DNA from: Pseudomonas sp. B6002
GTDB lineage: Bacteria; Pseudomonadota; Gammaproteobacteria; Pseudomonadales; Pseudomonadaceae
DNA length: 64,000 bases
NCBI RefSeq assembly: GCF_013385985.1
Contig: NZ_JACAOY010000003.1
Coordinates: 84,061 to 148,060 of the forward strand
Direction: 5' to 3'
This document shows positions 1 through 8,995 of the stretch, one piece after another (the stretch's first letter is position 1; the number at the start of each line of letters is the position of its first letter). A model generated the notes under the pieces. That model made no database searches and was not told where the DNA came from. It saw nothing but the letters and a program-made list of their open reading frames with translations. The translations under genes were made by a program, and so were the position numbers.

Positions 1-227
1 CTCTATGCCCCGTTAGTATCAACGCCGTTCCACGTTCGTCACTTTGCAGATCAACTGGGTCAACGCCGAAGTTTTCGGACCAACCGCCACGGGCTAGTAA
101 TCCGTGCCGGATTGATGCGGGTGGCCCATCAACCCAGCCACCTCAAAGGACGCGATGACAGCATCCGAAGGCGCGCATGTTCCGGTAAGTACGCTGGAGG
201 CAAGGCCCAACATTTGGAGGGCCGAGT

Positions 228-326
228 ATGTCGAAGTTTGCACGACGTACGTGGAACCTCGTAGTGAATGCCCTGCGTGTGTACCACGTGTGGGTGTTCC
301 TGCGGGACAGCTTCGATGACCTTTAA
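228..326 (+). CDS. Small basic/amphipathic peptide, 32 aa, in a structured short transcript
   Basis: The 32-codon ORF starts MSKFARRTWN and ends DSFDDL. It has a strong ribosome-binding site (TTGGAGG, eight bases before the ATG) and is followed at once by a perfect terminator hairpin. The middle (about residues 10-25) is hydrophobic and aromatic, flanked by a basic N terminus and an acidic C terminus, so it may be a membrane-associated peptide. I do not recognise it firmly. The arrangement of short leader, peptide and terminator resembles dual-function sRNAs such as P. aeruginosa PhrS, but that identity is only a guess. A competing ORF at 155-319 in another frame (54 codons) looks less protein-like. 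Confidence 0.5.
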   Translation: MSKFARRTWNLVVNALRVYHVWVFLRDSFDDL

Positions 327-340
327 GGTCTAAGAAGTGG

Positions 341-373
341 AGCCGTCTCGGTTTAAACCGAGACGGCTTTTTG
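341..373 (+). terminator. Rho-independent terminator after the small ORF
   Basis: A perfect palindrome (AGCCGTCTCGG, AAA/TTT centre, CCGAGACGGCT) is followed by a T-rich run. It lies 15 bases after the stop of the 32-codon ORF. It also faces the 3' end of the convergent chemoreceptor gene and may serve both. Confidence 0.85.
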
Positions 374-389
374 GTTTCTCAGGCTGTCC

Positions 390-2012
390 TCAGATCTGGA
401 AGTGCTTCACCAAGGTGTTCAACTCATGGGCCAGGCTTGCCAGGGACTGCGACGCAGCCGTCGTTTGGGTCGAGCCTTGCGCAGATTGAACCGACAACTG
501 CTGAATGTTCAGCAAGTTGCGGTCAACCGCCCGGGCCACATCAGCTTGCTCAGCCGCTGCCGTGGTGATGAGCAGGTTGCGGTCATTGATCTCATCGTTG
601 GCCGCCAGGATATCTGCCAGCGCTTTCTGCGCCAGTTCGGCCAGCGCCAGGGTTTGCTCGGTCATGGTGCTGCTGTCGAGCATGGTGTTGACGGTGCTGG
701 CGGTGTTGGTCTGGATGCTGCCGATCATCTGTTCGATTTCCTGGGTCGACTGGGCGGTGCGGTGGGCCAGGGCGCGCACTTCATCGGCCACCACGGCAAA
801 CCCACGGCCCGCATCGCCCGCGCGCGCAGCTTCGATGGCCGCATTAAGCGCCAGCAGGTTGGTTTGCTCGGCAATCGTGCGGATCACGTCGAGGACCTTG
901 CCGATCCCCTTGGCCTGCTCGGCAAGGCCGCCCACTTGGCCGGAGCTGAGTTCAACACCACGGGTCAGCGCCTGGATTGCGTTCAGCGCTTCGACCATGC
1001 GCTGCTGGCCTTTCAAGGCAATGCTTCGCGACTCCTGGGACAGGTCGGAGGTGGACGCCGCATTTCTCGCCACTTCCTCAATCGCCGTGGTCATCTCGGT
1101 GACGGCAGTAGCGGCTTGTTCGATTTCGCCATGTTGCTGCTGCAGGTCACGGCTACCTTCGGCAGTGACGGCATTGAGCTCTTCGGCCGCCGCCGCCAGT
1201 TGGCTGGACGAGCCGGTGATCTGCCGCAGGGTCTGCACCAGGTTGTTGCGCATGACCTCCTGGGCCCTGAGCAAACGCGTGGCTTCGTCGTTGCCCGTGG
1301 GGGTGATCGGTTGGGTCAGGTCGCCCTTGGCAATGGTCTCGGCCACCTGCACCGCTTCGTTGATCGGGCTGGTGATGCTGCGCGTCAGCAACCAGGCCAC
1401 CAGCACCGTGCCGCCACTGACCAGCAGGATCACGAGCGTGATACCGCTCACCGCATGCTGGTAAGCGCCGACGGACGTCATGCCGGCCTGTTCTGCGCCC
1501 TTGTTGGCAAGGTCGATCAGTTGGTCGAAGTTCTTGGTCATCTGCTCATAGCTTTCTCGAATGCTGTTGAGAAAGTCCCGCGCGCCGGTTTTATCGCCTG
1601 AGCGCGAGCGCTTGAGCATTTCGGTATGGTTTTTCGCGTAAGCCTCAAGGCTCTGGTTGAACACCTCAAGCCGTGACTTTTCCTCCGGTGTACGCAACAG
1701 CGCCGCGTACTGGGTCAACTGCTCCTTGACCGCCTTGAGGCGACCTGCGGACTTGTCTTCGTAGGTCTGCATATCGCCATCGCTGGACGACAGGATGTGC
1801 GCCATTTCACCCAAGCGAAAACGGTCAAGCGACGCATTGGCCAGGGCCAGAATCCTGACGCGCTGCATCCAGTTGTTCTGGATGTCGGCCGCCTGGGACT
1901 GCACTTCGCCAATCTGCTTGAGCGCAAACAGGCCGAGAAACACACTCAGTGACGCAATGGCAGCGAAGCCGATGAAGGCCCTGGCTGCGATTCTTATATT
2001 TCTCAGGAACAT
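390..2012 (-). CDS. Methyl-accepting chemotaxis protein
   Basis: Inner-membrane chemoreceptor of 541 residues from the ATG at 2012. That start puts a basic stretch and TM1 (about 11-31) at the N terminus; an upstream in-frame extension is proline-rich and unlikely. A periplasmic domain of about 155 residues, all helical in character, fits a four-helix-bundle sensor. TM2 (about 189-210) is followed by a HAMP domain and a long cytoplasmic coiled coil. The hairpin tip signature ([18 protein letters not shown], then [12 protein letters not shown]) binds CheA/CheW. The ligand cannot be told from sequence. There is no C-terminal CheR/CheB tether pentapeptide; it ends VKHFQI. It is monocistronic. 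Confidence 0.95.
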   Translation of the reverse strand: MFLRNIRIAARAFIGFAAIASLSVFLGLFALKQIGEVQSQAADIQNNWMQRVRILALANASLDRFRLGEMAHILSSSDGDMQTYEDKSAGRLKAVKEQLTQYAALLRTPEEKSRLEVFNQSLEAYAKNHTEMLKRSRSGDKTGARDFLNSIRESYEQMTKNFDQLIDLANKGAEQAGMTSVGAYQHAVSGITLVILLVSGGTVLVAWLLTRSITSPINEAVQVAETIAKGDLTQPITPTGNDEATRLLRAQEVMRNNLVQTLRQITGSSSQLAAAAEELNAVTAEGSRDLQQQHGEIEQAATAVTEMTTAIEEVARNAASTSDLSQESRSIALKGQQRMVEALNAIQALTRGVELSSGQVGGLAEQAKGIGKVLDVIRTIAEQTNLLALNAAIEAARAGDAGRGFAVVADEVRALAHRTAQSTQEIEQMIGSIQTNTASTVNTMLDSSTMTEQTLALAELAQKALADILAANDEINDRNLLITTAAAEQADVARAVDRNLLNIQQLSVQSAQGSTQTTAASQSLASLAHELNTLVKHFQI

Positions 2013-2182
2013 GGGGTTTACGCTCGGGCTGAAAACGCGTTGAAGAGCAAAGTCGGGCGGGCGTCCCGGGCCGGGACAGTCGAGGCGCCACACCAGCTAG
2101 TCGGCGGTGAGCGTGAAGTCTTTAGGGGGGGATGGGGGCTGGGTGGGCAAGTTTCATGTTGGGGGTTCGCAGAGGAAAAAGA

Positions 2183-2217
2183 AAAACCTCAACCGGGTGA
2201 GCGGTTGAGGTTTTTTG
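2183..2217 (-). terminator. Bidirectional terminator hairpin
   Basis: AACCTCAACCG and CGGTTGAGGTT form an 11-bp stem with a short loop, with T-runs on both strands. It lies just past the stop of the small gene at 2236-2565 and upstream of the chemoreceptor gene. Confidence 0.8.
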
Positions 2218-2235
2218 TGTGAGGTGTTTTGGGCC

Positions 2236-2565
2236 TCAGGTGAACATTTCTATGTCGTCCATGGCGTTATTCACTGCAGCCGACAACGAGGGGGATCTGC
2301 GTCTTGCTCGTTCGAACGCTGGTGTGATTTTCGCCATGTCTACCGCGCCGAATCGACGTGCTATGTGACCGATCGCTACGATAGCCGCTGCCGAAAAGCT
2401 ATCGTCAGGATGGTCGATGAACTGGAGGCAAGTGTGCTCCGCCCACTCTCCATTCAGCTCATTAAGCCCAATGGATATCAGGGCTTCTGTCACTTTATTC
2501 ACGTCCGATGTTGCTAGATAACGTACTGCCTCATCGTGTTCCAAATCTGGATCGTGATATCGCAT
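2236..2565 (-). CDS. Small acidic helical protein, HEAT-like, unknown function
   Basis: 109 residues, with a clear ribosome-binding site (GGGAGG) about ten bases before the ATG. The protein is acidic and looks all-helical. The pattern of a short helix pair (ISIGLNELNGEWAEHTCLQF, then FSAAAIVAIGHIARRFG) resembles HEAT/Armadillo repeats. Proteins like this are often immunity proteins of polymorphic toxins, but no toxin gene is adjacent, so this is only a possibility. Base composition is lower in GC than the neighbouring genes, and the gene stands alone behind its own terminator, which may mean acquisition by transfer. The opposite-strand ORF at 2215-2517 is taken as its shadow. Confidence 0.7.
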   Translation of the reverse strand: MRYHDPDLEHDEAVRYLATSDVNKVTEALISIGLNELNGEWAEHTCLQFIDHPDDSFSAAAIVAIGHIARRFGAVDMAKITPAFERARRRSPSLSAAVNNAMDDIEMFT

Positions 2566-2735
2566 CTTTATTTTTCCTCCCTGGATCTCTTCCGTTTTCA
2601 GGCCATGGGGCTTGGCTGAATTGTGTTTGCTAGATAACGAAGCCCGGCGGGTTAGTCGGGCTCATGACGTTATGGCAACCAGAAAAGTCGGGATGTAGGT
2701 CGCGTCCGGGGGACAGGAAGGAATTGGAGGAATTC

Positions 2736-2759
2736 AGGAGCCGGATGTCCGGCTCCTGA
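2736..2759 (-). terminator. GC-rich hairpin downstream of nhaA
   Basis: CAGGAGCCGG, AT, CCGGCTCCTG: a near-perfect stem-loop six bases beyond the nhaA stop. There is no long T-run on the minus strand, so it may act as an mRNA 3' stabiliser or a weak terminator. Confidence 0.5.
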
Positions 2760-2765
2760 GCAGGC

Positions 2766-3941
2766 TCAAGCTTTCTTGCGACTCGCCATCGCCGTGACCG
2801 CATACCCAATGCACGCTGCCAGGATAGAACCGGTCAGGATGCCCATACGGTCTTCCCCGGCGAACTCACTGACACCCGGCACAAACGCCAGGGAGCCGAC
2901 GAACAGGCTCATGGTGAAGCCGATACCACACAGGATCGCCACGCCGAAGACCTGGCCCCAGTTGGCGCCCGAGGGCAGGGCGGAGAGGCCGGTTTTCACG
3001 GCTATCCAGGTGAGGCCGAACACGCCGACGGTCTTGCCGATCAGCAGGCCGGCGGCGATGCCCATCGGTACGTGGTGGGTGAAGCTGTCCAGGCTGACGC
3101 CGGTCAGCGAGACACCGGCGTTGGCGAAGGCGAACAGCGGCAGGATGCCATAGGCCACCCAGGGGTGCAGGGCGTGTTCCAGGGTCAGCAACGGCGAAGG
3201 CTCGGCATTCTTGGTGCGCATCGGGATGCAGAATGCCAGGGTTACGCCGGCCAGCGTGGCGTGCACGCCACTCTTGAGCACGCAGACCCACAGGATCAGG
3301 CCGATGATCAGATACGGGCCGAGCTTGATCACACCAAGGCGATTCATCGCGATCAAGGCAATCAGGCACGCCGCCGCGCCGGCGAGGGAGGCGCCGGACA
3401 GGTCGGTGGAATAGAACAGGGCAATGACGATGATCGCGCCCAGGTCATCGATGATGGCCAGGGTCATCAGGAACAGTTTCAGCGATACCGGCACGCGTTT
3501 GCCCAGCAGGGCCAATACGCCCAGGGCGAACGCGATGTCCGTGGCCATGGGGATCGCCCAGCCGGCCAGTGCGGCTGAATTGCCTTTGTTCAGCGCCCAG
3601 TAGATCAAGGCGGGTACCACCATGCCGCCAATGGCCGCTGCACCGGGCAGCACCACTTGCGAAGGCTTGGACAGGTGACCGTCGAGCAGCTCGCGTTTGA
3701 CCTCCAGGCCGATCAGCAGGAAGAACAAGGCCATCAGGCCGTCGTTGATCCACAGCAGGGCGGGCTTGGCGATTTTCAGGGCGCCCACCTGGGCCACCAC
3801 CGGTACGTCGAGGAAGGCGTTGTACAGGTGCGACAACGGAGAGTTGTTGATGATCAGCGCCAGGGCGGCAGCAGCGATCAACAACAGACCGCTGGCGGCT
3901 TCCAGCTGGAAGAAACGGGTGAAAGTGCTACGCAGAGGCAC
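2766..3941 (-). CDS. nhaA: Na+/H+ antiporter NhaA
   Basis: Electrogenic inner-membrane antiporter that exchanges cytoplasmic Na+ or Li+ for H+, giving salt and alkaline-pH tolerance. At 391 residues it matches the E. coli protein (388). The ion-binding aspartates are present: Asp135 in ATDIAFALG and the Asp165-Asp166 pair in AIIDDLGAI, equal to E. coli D133, D163 and D164. About twelve hydrophobic segments can be seen. The start is GTG with GGAGAG upstream. An AT-rich stretch with TATAAC-like boxes at about 4000-4030 is a plausible promoter region. I see no adjacent NhaR-type regulator. Confidence 0.96.
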   Translation of the reverse strand: MPLRSTFTRFFQLEAASGLLLIAAAALALIINNSPLSHLYNAFLDVPVVAQVGALKIAKPALLWINDGLMALFFLLIGLEVKRELLDGHLSKPSQVVLPGAAAIGGMVVPALIYWALNKGNSAALAGWAIPMATDIAFALGVLALLGKRVPVSLKLFLMTLAIIDDLGAIIVIALFYSTDLSGASLAGAAACLIALIAMNRLGVIKLGPYLIIGLILWVCVLKSGVHATLAGVTLAFCIPMRTKNAEPSPLLTLEHALHPWVAYGILPLFAFANAGVSLTGVSLDSFTHHVPMGIAAGLLIGKTVGVFGLTWIAVKTGLSALPSGANWGQVFGVAILCGIGFTMSLFVGSLAFVPGVSEFAGEDRMGILTGSILAACIGYAVTAMASRKKA

Positions 3942-4157
3942 GGGATGCTCTCCAATCCAGGTTCAATAGGTGGGTACCCTAACCCGTACCGTTAGTTGTT
4001 AAAACAAAAGTTATATTCTTATTTGTTATAAGCGATGGCCCGGGGAGGCGTTGCGCCAAAGCCTAGCAATTGTGTGTCCAATTGAGTCGTCACTGTATCT
4101 GTGTGCAGTGTAGGAAACCCCCTAAGATTGCGGATGAAATTCTTAGAGACTCACCTT

Positions 4158-5252
4158 ATGAGCGACCAACGTACCTGGGCCCGCGAAGCCATTCGCATCA
4201 TTGAAGCGGACTTTCAGCGTAGCGCCGACACGCACCTGATCCCTTTGCCACTGCCGGGGTTGCCGGGTATCGAGTTGTATTTCAAGGATGAGTCCAGCCA
4301 CCCCACCGGCAGCCTCAAGCATCGGCTGGCCCGCTCGCTGTTTCTGTATGCGCTGTGCAACGGCTGGCTGAAGCCAGGTGCGCCGGTGATCGAGGCGTCC
4401 AGTGGCTCCACGGCAATCTCGGAAGCCTACTTCGCGCGCCTGCTTGGCCTGCCGTTTATCGCGGTGATGCCGGCCACCACGTCTCAGGAAAAGATCGCCC
4501 AGATTGCTTTTTACGGTGGCAAGAGCCATCTGGTACAGGACCCGACACAGATCTACGCCGAATCCGAACGCCTGGCCAAGGAAAGTGGCGGTCACTTCAT
4601 GGACCAGTTCACCTACGCCGAGCGGGCGACCGACTGGCGGGCGAACAACAACATCGCCGAGTCGATCTTCCAGCAGATGCGATTCGAACATTACCCCGAA
4701 CCGAGTTGGTTGATCTCCAGCCCGGGCACGGGCGGCACCACCGCGACCCTGGGGCGCTATGTACGCTACCGCCAGCATTGCACCCGGGTGCTCTGCGCGG
4801 ATGCCGAGCGTTCGGTGTTCTTCGACTTCTACCAGAGCGGCGACGCCAGCTTGCGCCTGGATTGCGGCTCTCGCATCGAAGGCATTGGTCGGCCACGGGT
4901 TGAAGCCTCGTTTCTGCCGAAGGTGATCGACGCGATGGTCAAGGTGCCGGATGCGTTATCGCTGGCGGCTATGCACTACCTGGCCGAACGCTTGGGGCGG
5001 CGGGTCGGGGGCAGCAGCGGGACTAACCTGATTGGCGCTTTGGTGGCTGCACAACAGATGAAAGCGGCAGGGGAATCGGGATCGATCGTGGCGATATTGT
5101 GTGATGGGGGCGAGCGGTATGCCACCACCTATTACGATCAGGCGTGGCTTAAAGCGCAGGGCTATGGGTTGGAGGGCTTGATCGCGGCTGTTGCGGCCAG
5201 TGTCGAGCGCGGCGAGCCGTTGCCGGACAACATTCTGCGCGCCAACATCTGA
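4158..5252 (+). CDS. PLP-dependent cysteine synthase-like enzyme
   Basis: 364-residue fold-type II PLP enzyme of the cysteine synthase/cystathionine beta-synthase family. The PLP lysine lies in [11 protein letters not shown], and the glycine-rich phosphate loop is [10 protein letters not shown]. The substrate (Asn) loop reads [12 protein letters not shown], where true O-acetylserine sulfhydrylases have SGNTG. The change suggests a different substrate or a desulfhydrase/lyase role. The ATG at 4158 was chosen because homology-like sequence begins there ([11 protein letters not shown]); the ribosome-binding site is weak. Standing alone between nhaA and a REPIN, it gives no context for substrate. 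Confidence 0.85.
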   Translation: MSDQRTWAREAIRIIEADFQRSADTHLIPLPLPGLPGIELYFKDESSHPTGSLKHRLARSLFLYALCNGWLKPGAPVIEASSGSTAISEAYFARLLGLPFIAVMPATTSQEKIAQIAFYGGKSHLVQDPTQIYAESERLAKESGGHFMDQFTYAERATDWRANNNIAESIFQQMRFEHYPEPSWLISSPGTGGTTATLGRYVRYRQHCTRVLCADAERSVFFDFYQSGDASLRLDCGSRIEGIGRPRVEASFLPKVIDAMVKVPDALSLAAMHYLAERLGRRVGGSSGTNLIGALVAAQQMKAAGESGSIVAILCDGGERYATTYYDQAWLKAQGYGLEGLIAAVAASVERGEPLPDNILRANI

Positions 5253-5255
5253 ACC

Positions 5256-5342
5256 TGTAGGAGCCCGGCTTGCCGGCGATGAGGCCTTTGAATTCAACGT
5301 TGATTTCAAGACCGCCATCGCCGGCAAGCCGGGTTCCTACAC
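5256..5342. repeat. REPIN (REP doublet)
   Basis: Two inverted REP units (TGTAGGAGCCCGGCTTGCCGGCGAT and its complement) flank a spacer of about 40 bases. It lies four bases after the stop of the PLP enzyme gene and between convergent genes, so it may also protect or end transcripts. Confidence 0.9.
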
Positions 5343-5351
5343 GTTGAAGGG

Positions 5352-6965
5352 TCAGGCCTCCAGGCCCAACATATCCCGGGCCAACGCTTCTGCAATACGG
5401 ATGCCGTCCACACCTGCCGACAGGATCCCACCGGCATAACCGGCGCCTTCACCGGCCGGGAACAACCCTTTGACGTTCAGGCTCTGCATCGATTCGTTTC
5501 GGGTAATCCGCAGCGGCGACGACGTGCGCGTCTCGATCCCGGTCAGCACCGCGTCGTGCAGCGAGTAGCCCTTGATCTGTTTTTCGAACGCCGGCAATGC
5601 TTCACGAATGGCTTCGATGGCAAAGTCCGGCAGCGCGAGCGCCAAGTCACCCAGGGATACGCCTGGCTTGTAGGATGGCTCCACGCTGCCGAGGGCCGTG
5701 GACGGCTTGCCGGCGATGAAGTCACCCACCAGCTGTGCCGGAGCCTCGTAGTTGCTGCCGCCGAGGATGTAGGCGTGGGATTCCAGGCGCTCCTGCAACT
5801 CGATACCGGCCAGCGGGCCGCCCGGGTAATCCACCTCAGGGGTGATGCCCACCACGATGCCCGAGTTGGCATTGCGCTCGTTACGCGAGTACTGGCTCAT
5901 GCCGTTGGTGACGACGCGGTTCGGCTCGGAAGTGGCTGCCACCACGGTACCGCCCGGGCACATGCAGAAGCTGTAGACCGAACGACCGTTCTTGGCGTGG
6001 TGCACCAGCTTATAGTCGGCCGCGCCGAGTTTTGGGTGCCCGGCGTACTTGCCCAGGCGCGCGGCGTCGATCAACGATTGCGGGTGTTCGATACGGAAGC
6101 CCACCGAGAACGGTTTGGCCTCCATGTATACACCGCGGCCGTGGAGCATGCGGAAGGTGTCGCGGGCACTGTGGCCCAGGGCCAGGATCACGTGCTTGGA
6201 AAGGATTTGCTCGCCGCCATCCACCACAACGCCGTTCAGTTGGCCGTCTTCGATCAGCACATCGGTCACACGCTGCTCAAAACGCACTTCACCGCCCAGG
6301 GCGATGATCTGCTCGCGCATGTTTTCCACCACGCCCGTCAGGCGGAAGGTGCCGATGTGCGGCTTGCTGACGTAGAGGATCTCTTCCGGTGCACCGGCCT
6401 TGACGAACTCGTGCAGCACTTTGCGACCGTGGAATTTCGGGTCCTTGATCTGGCTGTAGAGCTTGCCGTCGGAGAAGGTCCCGGCACCGCCTTCACCGAA
6501 CTGCACGTTGGACTCGGGGTTGAGCACGCTTTTGCGCCACAGGCCCCAGGTGTCCTTGGTGCGCTGGCGCACTTCCTTGCCGCGCTCGAGGATGATCGGC
6601 TTGAAGCCCATTTGTGCCAGCAGCAGCCCGGCGAAAATTCCGCAGGGGCCAAAGCCCACCACGATCGGACGCTCTGCCAGGCCTTCCGGCGCCTGGCCTA
6701 CCACTTTGTAGCTGACATCCGGCGCCGGGTTGACGTTGCGGTCATCGGCAAACTTGAGCAGCAGGGCGGCTTCGCCCTTCACGTTCAAATCGATGGTGTA
6801 GATGAAGCACAGCTCCGAGGACTTCTTGCGAGCGTCGTAGCTGCGTTTGAACAGGGTGAAATCGAGCAGGTCATCACTGGCGATGCCCAGGCGCTGCACG
6901 ATGGCAGGGCGCAGGTCTTCTTCGGGATGGTCGATGGGCAGCTTGAGTTCGGTGATTCGTAACAT
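5352..6965 (-). CDS. FAD-dependent dehydrogenase, uncharacterised (COG2509 type)
   Basis: 537-residue flavoprotein, cytoplasmic. An N-terminal domain of about 95 residues (LPIDHPEEDL onward) precedes a Rossmann FAD-binding motif, PIVVGFGPCGIFAGLLLAQ (near residue 100), with the acid-ended strand PIILERG. A conserved NVQFGEGGAGTFSDGKLYS block follows, and a C-terminal FAD contact GLFPAGEGAGYAGGI. These are typical of the widespread NAD(P)/FAD-dependent dehydrogenase family with no settled reaction. The ATG at 6965 is preferred to one nine codons upstream because the family sequence begins LRITELKLP. Single gene, with a REPIN just downstream. Confidence 0.88.
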   Translation of the reverse strand: MLRITELKLPIDHPEEDLRPAIVQRLGIASDDLLDFTLFKRSYDARKKSSELCFIYTIDLNVKGEAALLLKFADDRNVNPAPDVSYKVVGQAPEGLAERPIVVGFGPCGIFAGLLLAQMGFKPIILERGKEVRQRTKDTWGLWRKSVLNPESNVQFGEGGAGTFSDGKLYSQIKDPKFHGRKVLHEFVKAGAPEEILYVSKPHIGTFRLTGVVENMREQIIALGGEVRFEQRVTDVLIEDGQLNGVVVDGGEQILSKHVILALGHSARDTFRMLHGRGVYMEAKPFSVGFRIEHPQSLIDAARLGKYAGHPKLGAADYKLVHHAKNGRSVYSFCMCPGGTVVAATSEPNRVVTNGMSQYSRNERNANSGIVVGITPEVDYPGGPLAGIELQERLESHAYILGGSNYEAPAQLVGDFIAGKPSTALGSVEPSYKPGVSLGDLALALPDFAIEAIREALPAFEKQIKGYSLHDAVLTGIETRTSSPLRITRNESMQSLNVKGLFPAGEGAGYAGGILSAGVDGIRIAEALARDMLGLEA

Positions 6966-7072
6966 GACAGGGTCCGGGTAGGCGGCGGGCAAAGAGGCCG
7001 GCTGTTTTGCAAACCGGCGATTATAAGCCCCAATGGCGGATTTCGGTCAGGTTAAAACAGCGCAGGGCCGAA

Positions 7073-7744
7073 TCAGTCGTCCCGGGAGCCGCCGAACGCC
7101 GCGCAACCGCGCTGCACCTGGCCGTTCACGCGCAATTCGGCGGTCATGTGCTGCAGGCTGCCGCTGACCGGATCGACGCAACGCTGCGGGGCCACCCACA
7201 GTTCGACGTGCTGGTTGTTGGCTTCGGTCATCAGGTTGAAGCGGCCGTCACCGATCTGTTCTTCCACGTAGGGCACCGCCAACGGTGGTTGGCCTTCGCG
7301 TTCGAGCACCATGCCCTTGGCCGTGACGTTCATCGCCCAAGCCGGTTTATGGCCGTTGGCCCGCAGGATCATGCGCTTGAAGTCCGGGTCGTTGCAGGCC
7401 GAGGTCGAGCGCTCGACGCGGTAGAGCTGTTGCAGCTCCACCGAGCCCTGGGTGCCGGCCGCCACGCCAGAGAACTTGCCGCGCAGGTCGGCGAACAGTG
7501 CGCCTTGCTGGCCGGCCAGGGAAGCAGCTTCCTGCAGCACGCTGGTGCCGCCGGTATCGTTGACGACGTAGTTACGCTGGTCGCCGCACGGCTGGAACAG
7601 CAGCTTGCCGCCGACCGCTGTCAGTTCACCCTGCATGCGGGTCATTCCGGCGGTAGAGGGTTTAGCCGGCTCGCTCTCGAACATCTGGCAAGCGGTGAAC
7701 AAGGGCAGCAGGGCAAACAGGGCGAGGGTACGGACGGCACGCAT
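7073..7744 (-). CDS. Putative outer-membrane lipoprotein, COG3650-like
   Basis: 223 residues with a lipoprotein signal: basic start MRAVR, hydrophobic core, and lipobox LFTAC with Cys19 as the lipidation site. The mature part is a soluble beta-rich domain with cysteines at FQPCGDQ, STSACND, PQRCVD and QRGCAA that could form disulfides. The ATG at 7744 is chosen so that the signal peptide is N-terminal; a longer in-frame reading is not credible. The sequence pattern resembles COG3650/META-like envelope proteins, but I give no function. Confidence 0.75.
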   Translation of the reverse strand: MRAVRTLALFALLPLFTACQMFESEPAKPSTAGMTRMQGELTAVGGKLLFQPCGDQRNYVVNDTGGTSVLQEAASLAGQQGALFADLRGKFSGVAAGTQGSVELQQLYRVERSTSACNDPDFKRMILRANGHKPAWAMNVTAKGMVLEREGQPPLAVPYVEEQIGDGRFNLMTEANNQHVELWVAPQRCVDPVSGSLQHMTAELRVNGQVQRGCAAFGGSRDD

Positions 7745-7927
7745 TGATCGGTCTCCAAACAAGTGCCGCCACGTTACGCAGGCTGGCGCTGCATCACAAG
7801 TGCGGGACACCGTTTGAATTGCCTGCGTCGCAATGAAGGGAAATGGAGCGTTGCTGATAGAGACTTTTCCTACACTCAGGGTGAGAGCGTCGTGAGAGTG
7901 TCGACCTCTTTTTGCCCGGAGGCGGCC

Positions 7928-8308
7928 ATGAATATCAAATGGAGTATCTGCGTACTGTTGCTCTGGGCAAATGTTGCCCTTTCAGACGAACCCGCCCGGC
8001 TCGACTACTCGTCGGCCACGGATTTCACGCATATTTCGGTGACACTCAAAGGGGCCGGGAACGCTGACCCCGCCTATGTTGAGGTGGATGTCTCGCTGAG
8101 TCCGGAGGCGAAGGCAAGAACACAATCCATTACGCTGCTAACCTACCAAAAATACGTAACACTCTACGTAGACGGCTATCAACTCAGTACGTCCAGGGTT
8201 CAAAGCCAGCTGGGCGGGGCGTTCAGGTTTTTGGCCCCGCGTGCACTGGCGGTTGAATGGATGTCTGAGTTCTCACGTGAGGCAATGGCCTCTCAACCTA
8301 CGATGTAG
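7928..8308 (+). CDS. Small secreted protein, unknown function
   Basis: 126 residues with a good ribosome-binding site (CCCGGAGG) and a clean Sec signal peptide (MNIKWSICVLLLWANVALS, cleaved before DEPAR). The mature protein of about 107 residues looks beta-rich and has no cysteines. I do not recognise a family. Its last 16 bases overlap the end of the convergent SDR gene. GC content is slightly below that of its neighbours. Confidence 0.7.
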   Translation: MNIKWSICVLLLWANVALSDEPARLDYSSATDFTHISVTLKGAGNADPAYVEVDVSLSPEAKARTQSITLLTYQKYVTLYVDGYQLSTSRVQSQLGGAFRFLAPRALAVEWMSEFSREAMASQPTM

Positions 8309-8892
8309 GTCTGACCGGTCTGCAGGCCCTCGACACTTTTTGCGTAGGCCAGCGCCACATCGGCACCTGTCGCCGGTTTGAAGCCGCGGAAATACGGCGC
8401 GTAGCTGCCCATGGCTTCCAGCAGGACCGTCGGGCTCACCGAGTTGATACGCAGGCCGCGCGGCAATTCGATCGCCGCTGCTTTGACGAAGGCATCCAGT
8501 GCGCCATTGACCAGTGCTGCCGAGGCGCCGGTACGAATCGGGTCACGGTTCAAGATACCGCTGGTGAAGGTGAAAGAAGCGCCATCATTGGCGTACTCGC
8601 GGCCAATCAGCAGCAGGTTGACCTGGCCCATCAGCTTGTCGCGCAGGCCCAATTCAAAGTCTTTTTCGCTCATGTCACCCAGTGGTACGAAGTTGACGCT
8701 GCCCGCTGCGCAGACCAGCGCGTCGAACTTGCCGGTCTGTTCGAACAGTTTGCGGATCGAGGCGCTGTCGCTGATATCCACCTGGAAGTCGCCGCTGCTG
8801 CGGCCGATGCTGATCACTTCGTGGCGCTGCGCCAGCTCTGCCTTCACCGCTGAACCAACCGTGCCGCTGGCACCAATCAATAGGATTTTCAT
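8293..8892 (-). CDS. Short-chain dehydrogenase/reductase
   Basis: 199-residue compact SDR. The nucleotide-binding glycine motif is GASGTVGSAV at residues 8-17, a variant of TGxxxGxG. CAAGSVNF matches the NAG strand, and a C-terminal RINSVSP matches the conserved N/S-P after the sheet. There is no clear YxxxK pair: the usual position reads GASAALVNGALDAFVKAA, so catalysis may differ. It is transcribed divergently from the LysR gene at 8996, a usual regulator-target layout. Substrate unknown. Confidence 0.9.
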   Translation of the reverse strand: MKILLIGASGTVGSAVKAELAQRHEVISIGRSSGDFQVDISDSASIRKLFEQTGKFDALVCAAGSVNFVPLGDMSEKDFELGLRDKLMGQVNLLLIGREYANDGASFTFTSGILNRDPIRTGASAALVNGALDAFVKAAAIELPRGLRINSVSPTVLLEAMGSYAPYFRGFKPATGADVALAYAKSVEGLQTGQTYIVG

Positions 8893-8995
8893 CGTGCTGT
8901 TCCTCCAGGGGTAAGTGAAGGTTCAGTCTAGTGTGGCTTTTTGGGTGGATAAACGTGCTAATAGGCAACCTTTGGTTTTCAAATGGAAACAATCC

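Noticed and set aside
155-319. 54-codon ORF overlapping the 32-codon peptide gene
   Set aside because: AAAGGA upstream makes it possible, but the translation is proline/cysteine-rich without pattern and the 228-326 frame has the stronger start.
2215-2517. 100-codon plus-strand ORF
   Set aside because: It overlaps the minus-strand gene 2236-2565, which has the better ribosome-binding site and protein-like composition; this ORF also starts within a terminator.
5556-6962. Open frame of 468 codons opposite the FAD protein gene
   Set aside because: Antisense shadow with no recognisable motif.
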